64,000 nt of DNA from an uncultured Pelagibacteraceae bacterium (GTDB lineage Bacteria; Pseudomonadota; Alphaproteobacteria; Pelagibacterales; Pelagibacteraceae): positions 1-64,000 of the forward strand of contig CABYGR010000002.1 of NCBI GenBank assembly GCA_902518595.1, read 5' to 3'. The number at the start of each line of letters is the position of its first letter. Positions within the stretch are counted from its first letter, which is position 1. Under the pieces are notes generated by a model. That model searched no databases. It saw only the letters and a program-made list of their open reading frames with translations, and had not been told where the DNA came from. Below are positions 1-9,819 of this stretch, piece after piece. The translations under genes were made by a program, and so were the position numbers.

Positions 1-33
1 ATTTATTAAGTATTTTTGATAAATTTTAAACAT
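1..33 (-). CDS. lptG: LptG permease, N-terminal fragment cut by the window edge
   Basis: An ATG at 33 read leftward gives eleven open codons (MFKIYQKYLIN) running off the window. Such a short amphipathic start with a Tyr-Leu-Ile pattern is typical of LptF/LptG-family permeases. It overlaps the 3' end of lptF by eight bases, as expected for an lptF-lptG operon. LptG would pair with LptF as the inner-membrane permease of the LPS transporter LptB2FG. Eleven codons prove little, so the call rests mostly on position. Confidence 0.55.
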   Translation of the reverse strand, partial: MFKIYQKYLIN

Positions 34-1129
34 TTTTAATCATTTTAAAAAAAATTAAGTAGGAAGTAATGAATATAAACCATGGAAACAGAAGATAAGT
101 ATAAAATAAAAATTCAGAAGAAACGGAATACCTCAAAGATGCTTCAGAAATCACAATAATAATAAATGTAGTAATAAAAATTAAGTTTCTTATTTTTTTA
201 TAATTAATTTTTTTGCTAGAAGTTATAATTAAAAAACAAGTAAGTATTGCAATTATTGGTATATAGATTGGTTTGTACAATCTTTTTAATAGCTCTTGTT
301 TTACTTCGAGTATAGTTTTTTCACAATTAAATGAAGAAAATTTTTCACTTTCTATATTTTTAAAATAACAACTCAGTAATCCAAGTGAGCTTATCTCTTG
401 TATTTTTGGAACAATAATTGTGTTTGTATCGAAAGTTCTTAAATTAAAATCAATTTCATCAAACTCAAAAATATTTATTTTTGATTTTTCATTATTAATT
501 ACTCTACCATCTAAAAGTTTGAAAATTTTTTGTTTTTCGCTGTCAATTAAAAACCCATTTTTTGCATAAATCATTTTTGAACTTGCTTTTGTAGAATCAT
601 CTATAAAAATATCAGTATAAGAACCGTTCTCATTTTTTTTATTAATAAAGATAGTTAAATCTTTCACAACATTTATAAACTTACCTTCCTTTATCAACGA
701 GGTAAAAAAATCTATATTAGAATTTTTTAATAAGTCTCTACCTTTCAACTGAGCAGAAGGGGAAACATATGAGCCAAGAAAAATTTGAAAAAACATCATA
801 ATAATTGATAAAGAAATAATCTTATTCATCAATTGAATTTTATTTATTCCATTTAACCAAAAAATATTTAACTCATGTCTAAATTCATACATTATGAGTG
901 TATAAAAAAGAGATATAAAAAATATAAAGGGCAATATTCTGTGGATAATTTTAGGAAAATTTAGAATAGTGAAATAAAAATAAATTTTTAATCCGTGACC
1001 ATCTTCTGCAACTAGGTCAAAATAGTTAACTGCCTGCAAGGTCCAAACAATTAAACCCATTAATATTATTGAAGTTACAAAGAAGCTCAATATATCTTGA
1101 TTTAATTTTTTAAATATTAATTTTTTCAT
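26..1129 (-). CDS. lptF: LptF/LptG-family LPS export permease (LptF position)
   Basis: At 367 residues this is the usual length for the YjgP/YjgQ (LptF/LptG) family. A membrane segment lies near residues 14-34, two more before residue 120, then a soluble central domain (about 125-270, the periplasmic beta-jellyroll in known members), and three C-terminal membrane segments (about 283-365). With LptG and the ATPase LptB it would extract lipopolysaccharide from the inner membrane. It is divergent from pepA across 59 bases, an arrangement also seen in Escherichia coli, and is followed by a start that looks like lptG. Being first of the pair favours LptF, but sequence alone does not separate F from G. 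Confidence 0.85.
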   Translation of the reverse strand: MKKLIFKKLNQDILSFFVTSIILMGLIVWTLQAVNYFDLVAEDGHGLKIYFYFTILNFPKIIHRILPFIFFISLFYTLIMYEFRHELNIFWLNGINKIQLMNKIISLSIIMMFFQIFLGSYVSPSAQLKGRDLLKNSNIDFFTSLIKEGKFINVVKDLTIFINKKNENGSYTDIFIDDSTKASSKMIYAKNGFLIDSEKQKIFKLLDGRVINNEKSKINIFEFDEIDFNLRTFDTNTIIVPKIQEISSLGLLSCYFKNIESEKFSSFNCEKTILEVKQELLKRLYKPIYIPIIAILTCFLIITSSKKINYKKIRNLIFITTFIIIVISEASLRYSVSSEFLFYTYLLFPWFIFITSYLIFFKMIKNV

Positions 1130-1188
1130 TGAAAATATAAATTTACTTTATATATACCATTCAACACGTATAGGGTGTATTAAAAATT

Positions 1189-2646
1189 ATGACTATTCAA
1201 ATTAATTATAAAAGTACCGGTTTGAAAAAAAACTCCAATAATCTTGTCTTATTTGTTGATGAAAATTTCAATATTAAAGGATTAAAAAAATACATTTCAA
1301 ATATTGAGTTTTCATACATATCCGACCTATTAAAAATTAGTGATTTAAAAAAAGAATTACTTATTTTTGAAATTAATTCAAAAAAAACAATATTTTTAGT
1401 GTCAATTAAAAAAGATTTAAAAATTTCCGATGTGGAAAATTTAGGAGCTAAATTTCATAGCTATATAGACTATGACAAGAAAAAAGAATATTTAGTAAAT
1501 TCAGACACAATTAATAGTAAAATAAAAAATTTTACAGAATATTTTTTACACGGATTAAAATTAAAATCCTATAAATTTGATATTTATAAATCAAAAAAAA
1601 ATAAAAAGATTATTTCTATAAATGTTGTAGGAAATAAGAATAAAATATCTACTCAAGACTATTTAAGATTTAAAGCCCTAGAGGAAGGAAGTTTTTTTGC
1701 AAGAGACCTTGTGTCAGAACCAGGAAACATCCTACACCCAGATGAATATGCAAAAAGAATAAATACGCTTAAAAAATTTGGATTGAAAATAAATATATAC
1801 GATGAAAAGAAATTAAAAAAACTTGGAATGAATGCTTTACTTGGCGTAGGACAAGGAAGTATTCGAGGATCATACCTTGTGACAATGGAATGGAATGGAG
1901 CAAAAAATAATTCTAATCCTTTAGCCTTTGTTGGTAAAGGAGTTTGTTTTGACACCGGAGGTTATTCTTTAAAACCAGCGAAGTTTATGGAAGATATGAC
2001 TTATGATATGGCAGGCTCAGCTACTGTTGTTGGTTTAATGAAAAATTTAGCTATAAGAAAAGCAAAAATTAATGCAGTTGGTGTTGTAGGACTTGTAGAG
2101 AATATGGTGAGTGGAAATGCTCAAAGACCTGGTGACATAGTAAAATCTTACAGTGGCAAAACAATAGAAGTATTAAATACAGATGCTGAAGGTAGACTAG
2201 TTTTAGCTGATGCTTTAACTTTTACTGAAAAAAAATTCAAGCCTAAGTTTATTGTTGATTTAGCAACTTTAACTGGTGCAATTATAGTTTCATTGGGTTC
2301 TGAATATGCTGGTTTATTTTCAAACAATGATAAGTTGTCAAAACAATTATTGGAAGCAGGTGATAAAGTGGAGGAGAAATTATGGAGAATGCCTTTACAT
2401 AAAAATTTTGATAAACTTATAAATTCAAAAAATGCAGATATGCAAAATATTAATTATGTTGGAGGTGCAGGATCTACAACCGCAGCACAGTTTTTACAAA
2501 GATTTATTTTAAATAAAACACCTTGGGCTCATCTAGATATAGCTGGTATGGCATTTTCAAAATATGGTGGAGCTTTAAATTCAGGTGGAGCAACTAGTTA
2601 TGGAGTAAGATTATTAAATAAACTAATAGAGGATAATTATGAGTAA
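1189..2646 (+). CDS. pepA: Leucyl aminopeptidase (M17 family)
   Basis: This 485-residue cytosolic dizinc exopeptidase removes N-terminal amino acids, notably leucine. The C-terminal catalytic domain is complete: the metal-binding stretch GKGVCFDTGGYSLKP lies near residue 250, DMAGSATV follows, and the family signature NTDAEGRLVLADAL lies near residue 329. The N-terminal third is poorly conserved and lysine-rich, as usual for the family in AT-rich genomes. It is divergent from lptF, and ndk starts inside its last codons with an eight-base overlap, so the two are probably co-translated. Confidence 0.95.
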   Translation: MTIQINYKSTGLKKNSNNLVLFVDENFNIKGLKKYISNIEFSYISDLLKISDLKKELLIFEINSKKTIFLVSIKKDLKISDVENLGAKFHSYIDYDKKKEYLVNSDTINSKIKNFTEYFLHGLKLKSYKFDIYKSKKNKKIISINVVGNKNKISTQDYLRFKALEEGSFFARDLVSEPGNILHPDEYAKRINTLKKFGLKINIYDEKKLKKLGMNALLGVGQGSIRGSYLVTMEWNGAKNNSNPLAFVGKGVCFDTGGYSLKPAKFMEDMTYDMAGSATVVGLMKNLAIRKAKINAVGVVGLVENMVSGNAQRPGDIVKSYSGKTIEVLNTDAEGRLVLADALTFTEKKFKPKFIVDLATLTGAIIVSLGSEYAGLFSNNDKLSKQLLEAGDKVEEKLWRMPLHKNFDKLINSKNADMQNINYVGGAGSTTAAQFLQRFILNKTPWAHLDIAGMAFSKYGGALNSGGATSYGVRLLNKLIEDNYE

Positions 2647-3049
2647 TGCAGAACAAACATTATCAATCATTAAGCCAGATGCTGTTGAAAGAAACTTGGA
2701 TAAGGAAATCAAAGAAATGTTTAAAAATAAAGGTTTCCAAATTGTCAAAGAAAAGAAAATTCAGATAGAAAAATCAGAGGCTGAAAAATTTTATAAAGTT
2801 CATGAAACTAAGCCTTTTTATAATGATTTATGTACATATTTATCCTCAGGAGCAATAGTTGTTATGATATTAGAGAAAGAAAATGCAGTTTTAGCAAATC
2901 GAGAATTAATGGGAGCAACAAACCCTAAAGATGCCCAAGAAGGAACAATAAGAAAAAAATATGGTATTTCAATCGATAAAAATTCAGTCCATGGATCTGA
3001 TAGTATCGAAAATGCAAAAATTGAAATTAATTTCTTTTTTAAAGATTAG
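2639..3049 (+). CDS. ndk: Nucleoside diphosphate kinase
   Basis: This 136-residue protein has the compact NDK fold throughout. It transfers the gamma phosphate of ATP to nucleoside diphosphates through a phosphohistidine. The N-terminal TLSIIKPDAVERN, the loop MGATNPKDAQEGTIRKKYG and the active-site stretch NSVHGSDS (His near residue 118) are all present, so it should be active. The start overlaps the pepA stop by eight bases. Its 3' end overlaps the opposing purN gene by eleven bases, leaving no room for a dedicated terminator. Confidence 0.96.
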   Translation: MSNAEQTLSIIKPDAVERNLDKEIKEMFKNKGFQIVKEKKIQIEKSEAEKFYKVHETKPFYNDLCTYLSSGAIVVMILEKENAVLANRELMGATNPKDAQEGTIRKKYGISIDKNSVHGSDSIENAKIEINFFFKD

Positions 3050-3623
3050 ATAAAATTTTTTTTAAAGCTTTTGGATATAGAACATGTTCATGCTTAAGAA
3101 CCCTTTTGCTAAGACTTTTAGATGTATCATTTTTTAAAATTTTAACTTTTTTTTGTAGAATAATCCTTCCAGAGTCTAATTTTGAATTAACATAGTGCAC
3201 AGTACATCCTGAATACTTTTCTTTATTATCTATAGCTCTTTGATGGGTATTTAATCCTTTATATTTGGGCAATAAAGATGGATGAATATTAATTATCTTA
3301 CCTTTAAAGATTCTTATAAAATTTTTCGATAGAATTTTCATAAATCCTGCGAGACATATTAACTTAATCTTATTTTTTTTTAATTCTATAAGAATTCTTT
3401 TTTCAGTGTATTTAACATTTGAGTAATTAATAATTTTTTTTTTTATTTTAAATTTTCTTGCAAAATTTAAACCTTTAGCTTTAGGATTATTTGAAATAAT
3501 TAGTGTAATTTTAAATCTAGAATTTTTTTTAAGTGAATGATTAATCAGATTTTTTAGATTACTACCATTTCCTGAAATAAATATAGCAATTTTTACTTTA
3601 TAAAATCCAATTGATTTTAGCAT
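3039..3623 (-). CDS. purN: Phosphoribosylglycinamide formyltransferase
   Basis: GAR transformylase (194 residues) uses 10-formyl-tetrahydrofolate to formylate GAR in de novo purine synthesis. The N-terminal ISGNGSNL phosphate-binding loop, the catalytic NIHPSLLPKYKG with Asn and His, and the later LDSGRIILQ with the catalytic Asp are visible. The start codon at 3623 lies 26 bases inside the end of purM, and no other in-frame start precedes the conserved core. The short N-terminal extension MLKSIGFYK results from this overlap. It is the second gene of a purM-purN operon. Confidence 0.94.
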   Translation of the reverse strand: MLKSIGFYKVKIAIFISGNGSNLKNLINHSLKKNSRFKITLIISNNPKAKGLNFARKFKIKKKIINYSNVKYTEKRILIELKKNKIKLICLAGFMKILSKNFIRIFKGKIINIHPSLLPKYKGLNTHQRAIDNKEKYSGCTVHYVNSKLDSGRIILQKKVKILKNDTSKSLSKRVLKHEHVLYPKALKKILSNL

Positions 3624-4629
3624 TTAATCTTACTTTATTTGTATCATTAACTATTTTTCCTATAATGTAAGGTCTAAATTCTTTTGAAAAAAACTTTTTA
3701 ATTTTTTTCAAATTTTTAGGTTTTATTATTAAACAAAAACCTACACCACAATTAAACGTTTTTAACATTTCTTTATCTGAAATATTTTTTTGTTTTAACC
3801 ATTTAAAAATTTTCAGAGTTTTAACTTTACTTAAATTAATCTCTGCACATAATTTATTAGGAATAATACGACCGATATTGTCAGCTAATCCACCACCAGT
3901 TATATTTGCACAACCATTTAATAAATTGTAGTTAATTAAATTTAATATTTCTTTTACATAAATTTTAGTAGGTTTAATTAGTTCTTTTTTTAAAAAAATA
4001 TTTTTATTTATATTTATCTTTTTTGTTTTCAAAAGGTGTCTAATTAAAGAATATCCATTTGAATGTATTCCACTTGAAGGTACCGCTAAAATTAAATCAT
4101 CTTTTTTTATTTTTTTCTTATTCAAAATCTTGTTTTGATCGACTACACCCACAGCAAACCCGGCAATATCAAATTTTCCTTTTTCATAAGTTCCTGGCAT
4201 TTCGGCTGTTTCACCACCAACCAACTCACAATTTGCTATTTTACATCCTTTAATAATTCCTTTTAAAATTGATTTAAGTTTTTTTAAATCAATTTTGTTA
4301 ATGGAGATATAATCTAGAAATATAATAGGCTTAGCGCCTTGAACAATTAAATCATTTACACTCATTGCTACTAAATCTATACCAATGGTGTCATATTTTT
4401 TTATTAAGTTAGCAATTTCAATTTTAGTTCCTACACCATCTGTACAAGCAACTATTTTTGGACTTTTCATATTTTTTGGAATATCTGAAATAGAGCCAAA
4501 TCCACCAATATTTTTGAACTTTTTTTTGCCTTGTTTTTTTGATGATAATTTAGATATGAACTTTACAAATTTATCTGCAGCATCAATATTAACGCCACTT
4601 TTTTTATAGGTAAAGACAGTTTTATTCAT
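3598..4629 (-). CDS. purM: Phosphoribosylformylglycinamidine cyclo-ligase (AIR synthetase)
   Basis: AIR synthetase (343 residues) closes the imidazole ring of the purine precursor using ATP. The motifs VACTDGVGTKIEIA near residue 60 and GGETAEMPGTYEKG near residue 140, plus a Gly-rich ITGGGLADN, identify the PurM family. It is unusually lysine- and isoleucine-rich, in line with the AT bias. Only 20 bases separate its start from the divergent DUF2066 gene, so the two promoters must overlap. purN follows with a 26-base overlap. Confidence 0.95.
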   Translation of the reverse strand: MNKTVFTYKKSGVNIDAADKFVKFISKLSSKKQGKKKFKNIGGFGSISDIPKNMKSPKIVACTDGVGTKIEIANLIKKYDTIGIDLVAMSVNDLIVQGAKPIIFLDYISINKIDLKKLKSILKGIIKGCKIANCELVGGETAEMPGTYEKGKFDIAGFAVGVVDQNKILNKKKIKKDDLILAVPSSGIHSNGYSLIRHLLKTKKININKNIFLKKELIKPTKIYVKEILNLINYNLLNGCANITGGGLADNIGRIIPNKLCAEINLSKVKTLKIFKWLKQKNISDKEMLKTFNCGVGFCLIIKPKNLKKIKKFFSKEFRPYIIGKIVNDTNKVRLNAKINWIL

Positions 4630-4649
4630 TATTATAATAATTAGTTTAA

Positions 4650-5711
4650 ATGTATTATTTTAAAACCTTATATATATTTTTAATCTTTATAGCTTTAAAT
4701 TTATTTTTCTTTTCCACAGTAGATGTATCTGCAAAATCTTTTCAAGTAGACGAAATTGAAATTTCTGAACCCTTTGAGGAAAAGTTTGATAAAAATTCAG
4801 TAATAGACAAAGGTTTTAAAAATGCATTTTTTAAATTAATAAACTTGTTAGTTAAATCAAATGATTTAAATAAAGTTAAATCAATCAGACTTAACGAAAT
4901 TAAAAGTATGATTGAGTCGTTTACAATTCAGGAAGAAAAATTTATTGATCAAACATATTATTTAAAAATAGGAGTTAATTTTGATAAAAGAAAAATTTAT
5001 GATTATCTAGAAAAAAAAAATATTTTTCCATCTCAAATTAAACAAGAAAAATTTCTATTTTTACCTTTGATAATAGATCAAAACACTAATGATATTATTG
5101 TATATGCAAATAATCCACTATATGAAAAATGGAATTTAGATAGTAATAAAAATCATCTAATAAATTTTTTATTACCAACAGAAGATTTAGAGGATTTAAA
5201 TCTTATTAAAAAAAATATTGATAATATTGAAAATTACAATTTTGAAGAAATCATAAAAAAATATTTTCTCAATAATTCTATTATTTCAATAATTTTTAAA
5301 AGTAAAAAGGAAATCAAAGTTCTGTCTAAAATTTACATAAAAGATAAAGAAATAATATTAAATAACTCATTTAAAAGTTATGACTTTAATAATAAAGAAG
5401 AATTAAATCTCTTTATTAATGAACTAAAAATAATTTATGAAGATTTGTGGAAAAAACAAAATGAAATTAATACGTCTATTAAACTTCCGTTAATAATAAA
5501 AATTGACAATCAAAATTTAGGTATTTCTTTAAAAATTGAAAATATCTTTAAAGAAATAGACTTAATAAGTTATTATTCAATTAAAAATTTTGATAAAGAT
5601 TATATTTACTATGAAGTAATTTTTAATGGAACACCTCAAAATTTTATCAAAATTATGAATGATAGAAATTACAATTTTGATACACAAAACAAAATTTGGA
5701 TTTTAAAATGA
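4650..5711 (+). CDS. DUF2066 domain protein, exported
   Basis: The 353-residue product has a hydrophobic N-terminus (about residues 5-28) ending in VSAKSF, consistent with a signal peptide or anchor. The remainder is acidic and lysine-rich with no enzyme motif. Length, position between purM and the hdaA-type gene, and overall pattern match DUF2066 proteins, which keep this neighbourhood in Alphaproteobacteria. Function is unknown. Its stop overlaps the start of the downstream hdaA-like gene by sixteen bases, implying translational coupling of an envelope protein with a replication regulator. Confidence 0.72.
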   Translation: MYYFKTLYIFLIFIALNLFFFSTVDVSAKSFQVDEIEISEPFEEKFDKNSVIDKGFKNAFFKLINLLVKSNDLNKVKSIRLNEIKSMIESFTIQEEKFIDQTYYLKIGVNFDKRKIYDYLEKKNIFPSQIKQEKFLFLPLIIDQNTNDIIVYANNPLYEKWNLDSNKNHLINFLLPTEDLEDLNLIKKNIDNIENYNFEEIIKKYFLNNSIISIIFKSKKEIKVLSKIYIKDKEIILNNSFKSYDFNNKEELNLFINELKIIYEDLWKKQNEINTSIKLPLIIKIDNQNLGISLKIENIFKEIDLISYYSIKNFDKDYIYYEVIFNGTPQNFIKIMNDRNYNFDTQNKIWILK

Positions 5712-6370
5712 GAGATTTAAATCAATCAATAATTAGATTTAATTATGATCAAAATTTTACAGATGATGATTTTTATGTTTCAAAAAGTAATGAACATATA
5801 TTTTTATTGTTGAATAAATGGCCCAAATGGGAAAAAAATTTTCTAAATATTATTGGAGAAAAGTTTTCAGGAAAAACTCATCTTTCAAATATATTCATTA
5901 AAAAATTTAAAGGAATAAAATTAGACTCAAGTTCATTAAAAAATGATGATTTAATAAAAATTAAGATCCATGAAAATATTATTTTGGAAGATCTTGATGA
6001 AAATGTAGACGAAAAATTATTATATAGTTTGTTAAATATTATAGATTTAGACAATAAATACATTATTGTAACATCAAATATTCCGATAGTTGATATTAAA
6101 TTTTCATTAAATGATTTAAAATCAAGGACTAAAAATTTTCTTTTACAAAATATTGAAAAACCAGATGATAATTTAGTTTTTGCTTTAATATTAAAAAATT
6201 TATCTGATCGTCAAATATCAATAGATAAAAAACTTATAGATTTTATTATCAAAAGAATACATAGATCGTATAGCAAAATATTTGATTTCATATATAAAGT
6301 TGACGAGTTAAGTTTGAAAAAGAAAAAACCTATTGATTTAAAAATTATAAAAGAAGTTTTGGGAGAATAA
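5696..6370 (+). CDS. hdaA: HdaA-type DnaA-related replication regulator
   Basis: This 224-residue AAA+ protein resembles the ATPase core of DnaA without the C-terminal DNA-binding helix-turn-helix. A Walker A-like GEKFSGKTHL lies near residues 51-60 and a Walker B-like IILEDLDEN near residue 93. The C-terminal helical lid contains SYSKIFDFI. In Alphaproteobacteria HdaA, with the DNA sliding clamp, promotes ATP hydrolysis by DnaA and prevents over-initiation. A DnaA-paralogue of other function is possible, but the location downstream of DUF2066 and purM is characteristic. aspS begins directly after its stop codon. Confidence 0.82.
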   Translation: MDFKMRDLNQSIIRFNYDQNFTDDDFYVSKSNEHIFLLLNKWPKWEKNFLNIIGEKFSGKTHLSNIFIKKFKGIKLDSSSLKNDDLIKIKIHENIILEDLDENVDEKLLYSLLNIIDLDNKYIIVTSNIPIVDIKFSLNDLKSRTKNFLLQNIEKPDDNLVFALILKNLSDRQISIDKKLIDFIIKRIHRSYSKIFDFIYKVDELSLKKKKPIDLKIIKEVLGE

Positions 6371-8155
6371 TTGAATAAATACAGAACTCATAATTGTAAT
6401 GAATTGAGAAAAACATTAGTGGGTCAGGATGTAACCCTTTCTGGATGGATTAATAAAAAAAGAGATCATGGAAATTTATTATTTTTGGATTTAAGAGATA
6501 ATTATGGGGTCACTCAATGCATTATTGATAAAGATAATTCGAAATTTAAAGAACTAGAAAAGATGCAACTTGAAACCGTTGTAAAAATTGAAGGTAAGGT
6601 TGTGGATAGATCAAATGAAACTATTAATAAAGATATTTTGACAGGAGAAGTAGAGGTTGCAATCAAAAATTTTGAAGTGCTGGGGACTTGTAAGGAGTTA
6701 CCATTACCAGTATTTAGTGATCAAGAATACTCAGAAGAAATTAGATTAAAATATAGGTTTTTAGATTTAAGAAGAAAAAAAATTCACCAAAATATTATTT
6801 TAAGGTCAAAAGTAATTTCTTTTATAAGGTCAGAATTGAATAATTTAGGATTTTTGGAATTTCAAACTCCAATTTTGACATCCTCTAGCCCAGAAGGAGC
6901 TAGAGATTTTTTGGTACCTAGTAGATTAAATCCAGGTAAATTTTATGCCTTGCCTCAAGCACCTCAACAATTCAAACAATTAATTATGGTTTCAGGATTT
7001 GATAAATATTTTCAGATTGCCCCATGTTTCAGGGATGAAGATGCTAGAGCAGATAGAAGCCCAGGAGAATTTTATCAATTAGATTTAGAAATGTCGTTTG
7101 TAGAACAAGAAGATGTATTTGATGTAGTTGAAAAACTAATGGTTAAAGTTTTTAAAAATTTTTCTGATAAAAAAATACTTTTTGAAAAATTTCCAAAAAT
7201 AACTTACTCGGATGCAATGTTAAAATATGGATCTGATAAGCCAGATTTAAGAAACCCACTTGTAATTTCAGATATAACGAAGTTATTTGAACGAGATGAT
7301 ATTAGTTTTGAAATATTTAAAAAACTCGTAAAAAAAGGCTCAATTGTAAGATCTATAGTGGCAAAAAAAACTAAGGATAAACCCAGAAGTTTTTTTGATG
7401 GAATTGATAAATGGGCAAAAGATCAAGGATCCTCAGGACTTGCTTATTTTACTTTAGAGAAAAATGATAAATTGTCTGGTAAAGGCCCTATTGGTAAATT
7501 TTTTTCTGAGGAGTCGTTAATAGAGCTTATGAAATTAACAAATGCTGAGGTAGGAGATACTATTTTCTTGTCATGTGGTAAACAAAATGATGTAGAAAAA
7601 ATTCTATCCTTAGCAAGAACAAAAATTGCAGAAGAACTAAATTTAATACAAGAAAATCACTTTGCATTTTGTTGGATTGTTGATTACCCAATTTTTGAAC
7701 TAGACGAATTAACTAAAAAAATTAGGTTTAGCCATAACCCTTTTTCTATGCCTCAAGGTGATATTAATAATTTGGATTTATCAAAACCACTTACTTTAAA
7801 AGCATATCAGTATGATATCGTTTGTAATGGAATAGAGCTTTCTTCTGGAGCAATTAGAAATCATATTCCTGATCTAATGTATAAACTTTTTGATATAGCA
7901 GGATATTCAAAGAAAGATGTTGAAGATAAATTTAGTGGTATGATAAATGCTTTAAGTTATGGTGCACCCCCACACGGTGGTATAGCTCCAGGAATAGATA
8001 GAATAGTAATGCTTTTAGCAAATGAAAAAAATATTAGAGAAGTAACAATGTTTCCAATGAATCAAAATGCTCAAGATCTAATGATGAATGCTCCTTCAAA
8101 GGTTAACGAAATTCAGTTAAAAGAGCTAGGTTTAGCTTTAAAATTAAAAAAATAA
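6371..8155 (+). CDS. aspS: Aspartyl-tRNA synthetase
   Basis: This 594-residue class II synthetase has an N-terminal OB-fold anticodon domain (about residues 1-110, [23 protein letters not shown]). Motif 2 is [17 protein letters not shown] near residue 220, the bacterial GAD insertion lies at about 290-420, and motif 3 is [16 protein letters not shown] near residue 535. Translation starts at a TTG immediately after the hdaA stop TAA, with no in-frame ATG nearby, so expression probably depends on coupling. The stop codon abuts the opposing gene in a shared TAATTA. Whether it also aspartylates tRNA-Asn cannot be told from this window. Confidence 0.96.
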   Translation: MNKYRTHNCNELRKTLVGQDVTLSGWINKKRDHGNLLFLDLRDNYGVTQCIIDKDNSKFKELEKMQLETVVKIEGKVVDRSNETINKDILTGEVEVAIKNFEVLGTCKELPLPVFSDQEYSEEIRLKYRFLDLRRKKIHQNIILRSKVISFIRSELNNLGFLEFQTPILTSSSPEGARDFLVPSRLNPGKFYALPQAPQQFKQLIMVSGFDKYFQIAPCFRDEDARADRSPGEFYQLDLEMSFVEQEDVFDVVEKLMVKVFKNFSDKKILFEKFPKITYSDAMLKYGSDKPDLRNPLVISDITKLFERDDISFEIFKKLVKKGSIVRSIVAKKTKDKPRSFFDGIDKWAKDQGSSGLAYFTLEKNDKLSGKGPIGKFFSEESLIELMKLTNAEVGDTIFLSCGKQNDVEKILSLARTKIAEELNLIQENHFAFCWIVDYPIFELDELTKKIRFSHNPFSMPQGDINNLDLSKPLTLKAYQYDIVCNGIELSSGAIRNHIPDLMYKLFDIAGYSKKDVEDKFSGMINALSYGAPPHGGIAPGIDRIVMLLANEKNIREVTMFPMNQNAQDLMMNAPSKVNEIQLKELGLALKLKK

Positions 8156-8971
8156 TTATTTCTTACCTTTTAAACTTATTTTAACATCTGATAAGTCTAC
8201 TAGATTTTTCTTATAATTATTTCTTACAAAACCTTTACTTGTTATATCTTTTACAATTTTTAGTAATTGGTTTTGACCTTCAGAAGAATCATCGTCATTA
8301 CTTAGTTCCGTACCGCCAATTGATGGAGTGTGTGCTAAATCTTCCCTATTTTGATAGGAAATTGCTAATTCTCTAAAAATGTAATCTAGGATAGATGACG
8401 CACTCAAAATTCTATCATTTCCATGAACTTTACCCGATGGTTCGAATTTAGTTCCAACAAAAGCACTAATATATTCATCCAGAGGAACTCCATATTGTAG
8501 GCCAAGAGAAACAGCTATAGCAAAATTATTCATTAAAGCTTTTACTAACTCACCTTCTTTGCTTGTATCAATAAATATTTCTCCAATTTTACCATCTTCA
8601 TATTCACCAGTATGTAAATAAACTTTATGATCTCCTATAGTTGCTTTTTGAATGTAACCCTTTCTTCTATCTGGCATACCAAATCTCTGGCTAGTTTTTT
8701 CAGATTTATTAAAAAAATTTGTTATTGGTTTTTCAAGATTATTTTGATTTTCCTTATTTACTTTAGTTACTAAATCAATCTTTTTATCGGTAGTTTTATT
8801 TATCGTGTCTAAACTTTTAGTTTTTCTATTATCTAATTTAACGTCTATAATTTCAAATTTCCCATCATCTCTTTTTTCTAGATTTTTAAGTTCTGTTTCG
8901 TTTATATCATCTAGATAATGATTAACTTTAAAAGTACATGTGTAATAAGTTTCAACTAAATATTTTGCCAT
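8156..8971 (-). CDS. Orphan TSCPD-domain protein related to the C-terminus of class II ribonucleotide reductase (NrdJ)
   Basis: The 271-residue product has two conserved blocks joined by a lysine- and asparagine-rich linker. The N-terminal block (about 1-55, starting [16 protein letters not shown]) I do not recognise. From about residue 97 the sequence [18 protein letters not shown], then [16 protein letters not shown] and [17 protein letters not shown], closely follows the TSCPD region near the C-terminus of alphaproteobacterial adenosylcobalamin-dependent ribonucleotide reductase. The catalytic barrel is absent, so it cannot be a reductase. It may be a regulatory or zinc/nucleotide-binding relic. 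It sits alone between aspS and a divergent NDUFA12 gene. Confidence 0.75.
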   Translation of the reverse strand: MAKYLVETYYTCTFKVNHYLDDINETELKNLEKRDDGKFEIIDVKLDNRKTKSLDTINKTTDKKIDLVTKVNKENQNNLEKPITNFFNKSEKTSQRFGMPDRRKGYIQKATIGDHKVYLHTGEYEDGKIGEIFIDTSKEGELVKALMNNFAIAVSLGLQYGVPLDEYISAFVGTKFEPSGKVHGNDRILSASSILDYIFRELAISYQNREDLAHTPSIGGTELSNDDDSSEGQNQLLKIVKDITSKGFVRNNYKKNLVDLSDVKISLKGKK

Positions 8972-9086
8972 TTTACCTCAGTTTATAAATTTTATTTTGA
9001 ATAATGAATCATTTAATTTATATACAAATCCATATTTTAGTCTAATTTAAATTATACAATTTTGAATTGAATAAAATATATTTTAC

Positions 9087-9449
9087 ATGTTGACACTATT
9101 AAAAAAAATTTTCATCTGGTGGAATCAAGATACTTTCGGAACAAGAATAAAAACAATTTTGTTCGGAAAGTTAGTAGGAACAGATAGTTATGGAAATAAA
9201 TATTACGAAAGCAAAAGTGGTAAAAGGTGGGTTATTTATTCAAACGAAATAGACGCATCTAAAATACCCGTTGAGTGGTATTCATGGATGCATTATACGA
9301 AAAATAGGATAGAAAAAAATCATGAGTTAAAAAAATATGAATGGCAAAAACCACATAAACCAAACTTAACAGGTACAGAATCAGCATATTATCCTAATAA
9401 AGATAAACAGGATGCAATCGATAAAAAATATAAAAGTTGGAAAGATTAA
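9087..9449 (+). CDS. NDUFA12-family protein, complex I accessory subunit
   Basis: This 120-residue basic protein contains GKLVGTDSYGNKYYES, GKRWVIY, WYSWMHYT and WQKPHKPNLTGTESAYYP, the hallmark pattern of the NDUFA12/B17.2 family. In mitochondria and Alphaproteobacteria this subunit associates with NADH:ubiquinone oxidoreductase; a paralogue acts as an assembly factor. No other nuo gene lies in the window, so it is encoded apart from the main nuo operon. The last 38 bases overlap, in another frame, the start of the DUF2155 gene, an order often seen in Alphaproteobacteria. Confidence 0.88.
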   Translation: MLTLLKKIFIWWNQDTFGTRIKTILFGKLVGTDSYGNKYYESKSGKRWVIYSNEIDASKIPVEWYSWMHYTKNRIEKNHELKKYEWQKPHKPNLTGTESAYYPNKDKQDAIDKKYKSWKD

Positions 9450-9819
9450 TAAACTTATAATATTAATAATTATTATAATAAGTTTAAGTCAATTTAATTA
9501 TGTTAAATCTCAAGATAATTTAATTGGTAAAATTACGAGTATAAAAATTTTAGATAAAATAAGTTCAAAAAATGAACTTATTAATTTGGTTAATGGTGAG
9601 GAACAGATTTATAAAGATCTTGCAATAAAAAGCATGAAATGTACTAATTCAGAGTTTGATGATAATCCTGAGATAAAAGCTTATATACAAGTTAGAGATT
9701 TAACAAAAAAAAGTAATGATGAGGTATTTGTTTTTAATAATTGGATGTTTTCATCCAGCCCATCTATAATACCTTTTGATCACCCTGTTTATGATATATG
9801 GCTTACAGATTGTGATTAA
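9412..9819 (+). CDS. DUF2155 domain protein, exported
   Basis: The 135-residue product has a hydrophobic segment LIILIIIIISLSQF (residues 15-28), probably a signal peptide. It is followed by LDKISSKNELINLVNGEE, a central Cys, DNPEIKAYIQV, and the closing FNNWMFSSSPSIIPFDHPVYDIWLTDC. This matches the DUF2155 pattern, with two conserved cysteines that could form a disulfide outside the cytoplasm. Role unknown. The only in-frame start is the ATG at 9412, inside the NDUFA12 gene. Its stop shares the palindrome TTAA with the opposing accC stop. Confidence 0.75.
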   Translation: MQSIKNIKVGKINKLIILIIIIISLSQFNYVKSQDNLIGKITSIKILDKISSKNELINLVNGEEQIYKDLAIKSMKCTNSEFDDNPEIKAYIQVRDLTKKSNDEVFVFNNWMFSSSPSIIPFDHPVYDIWLTDCD

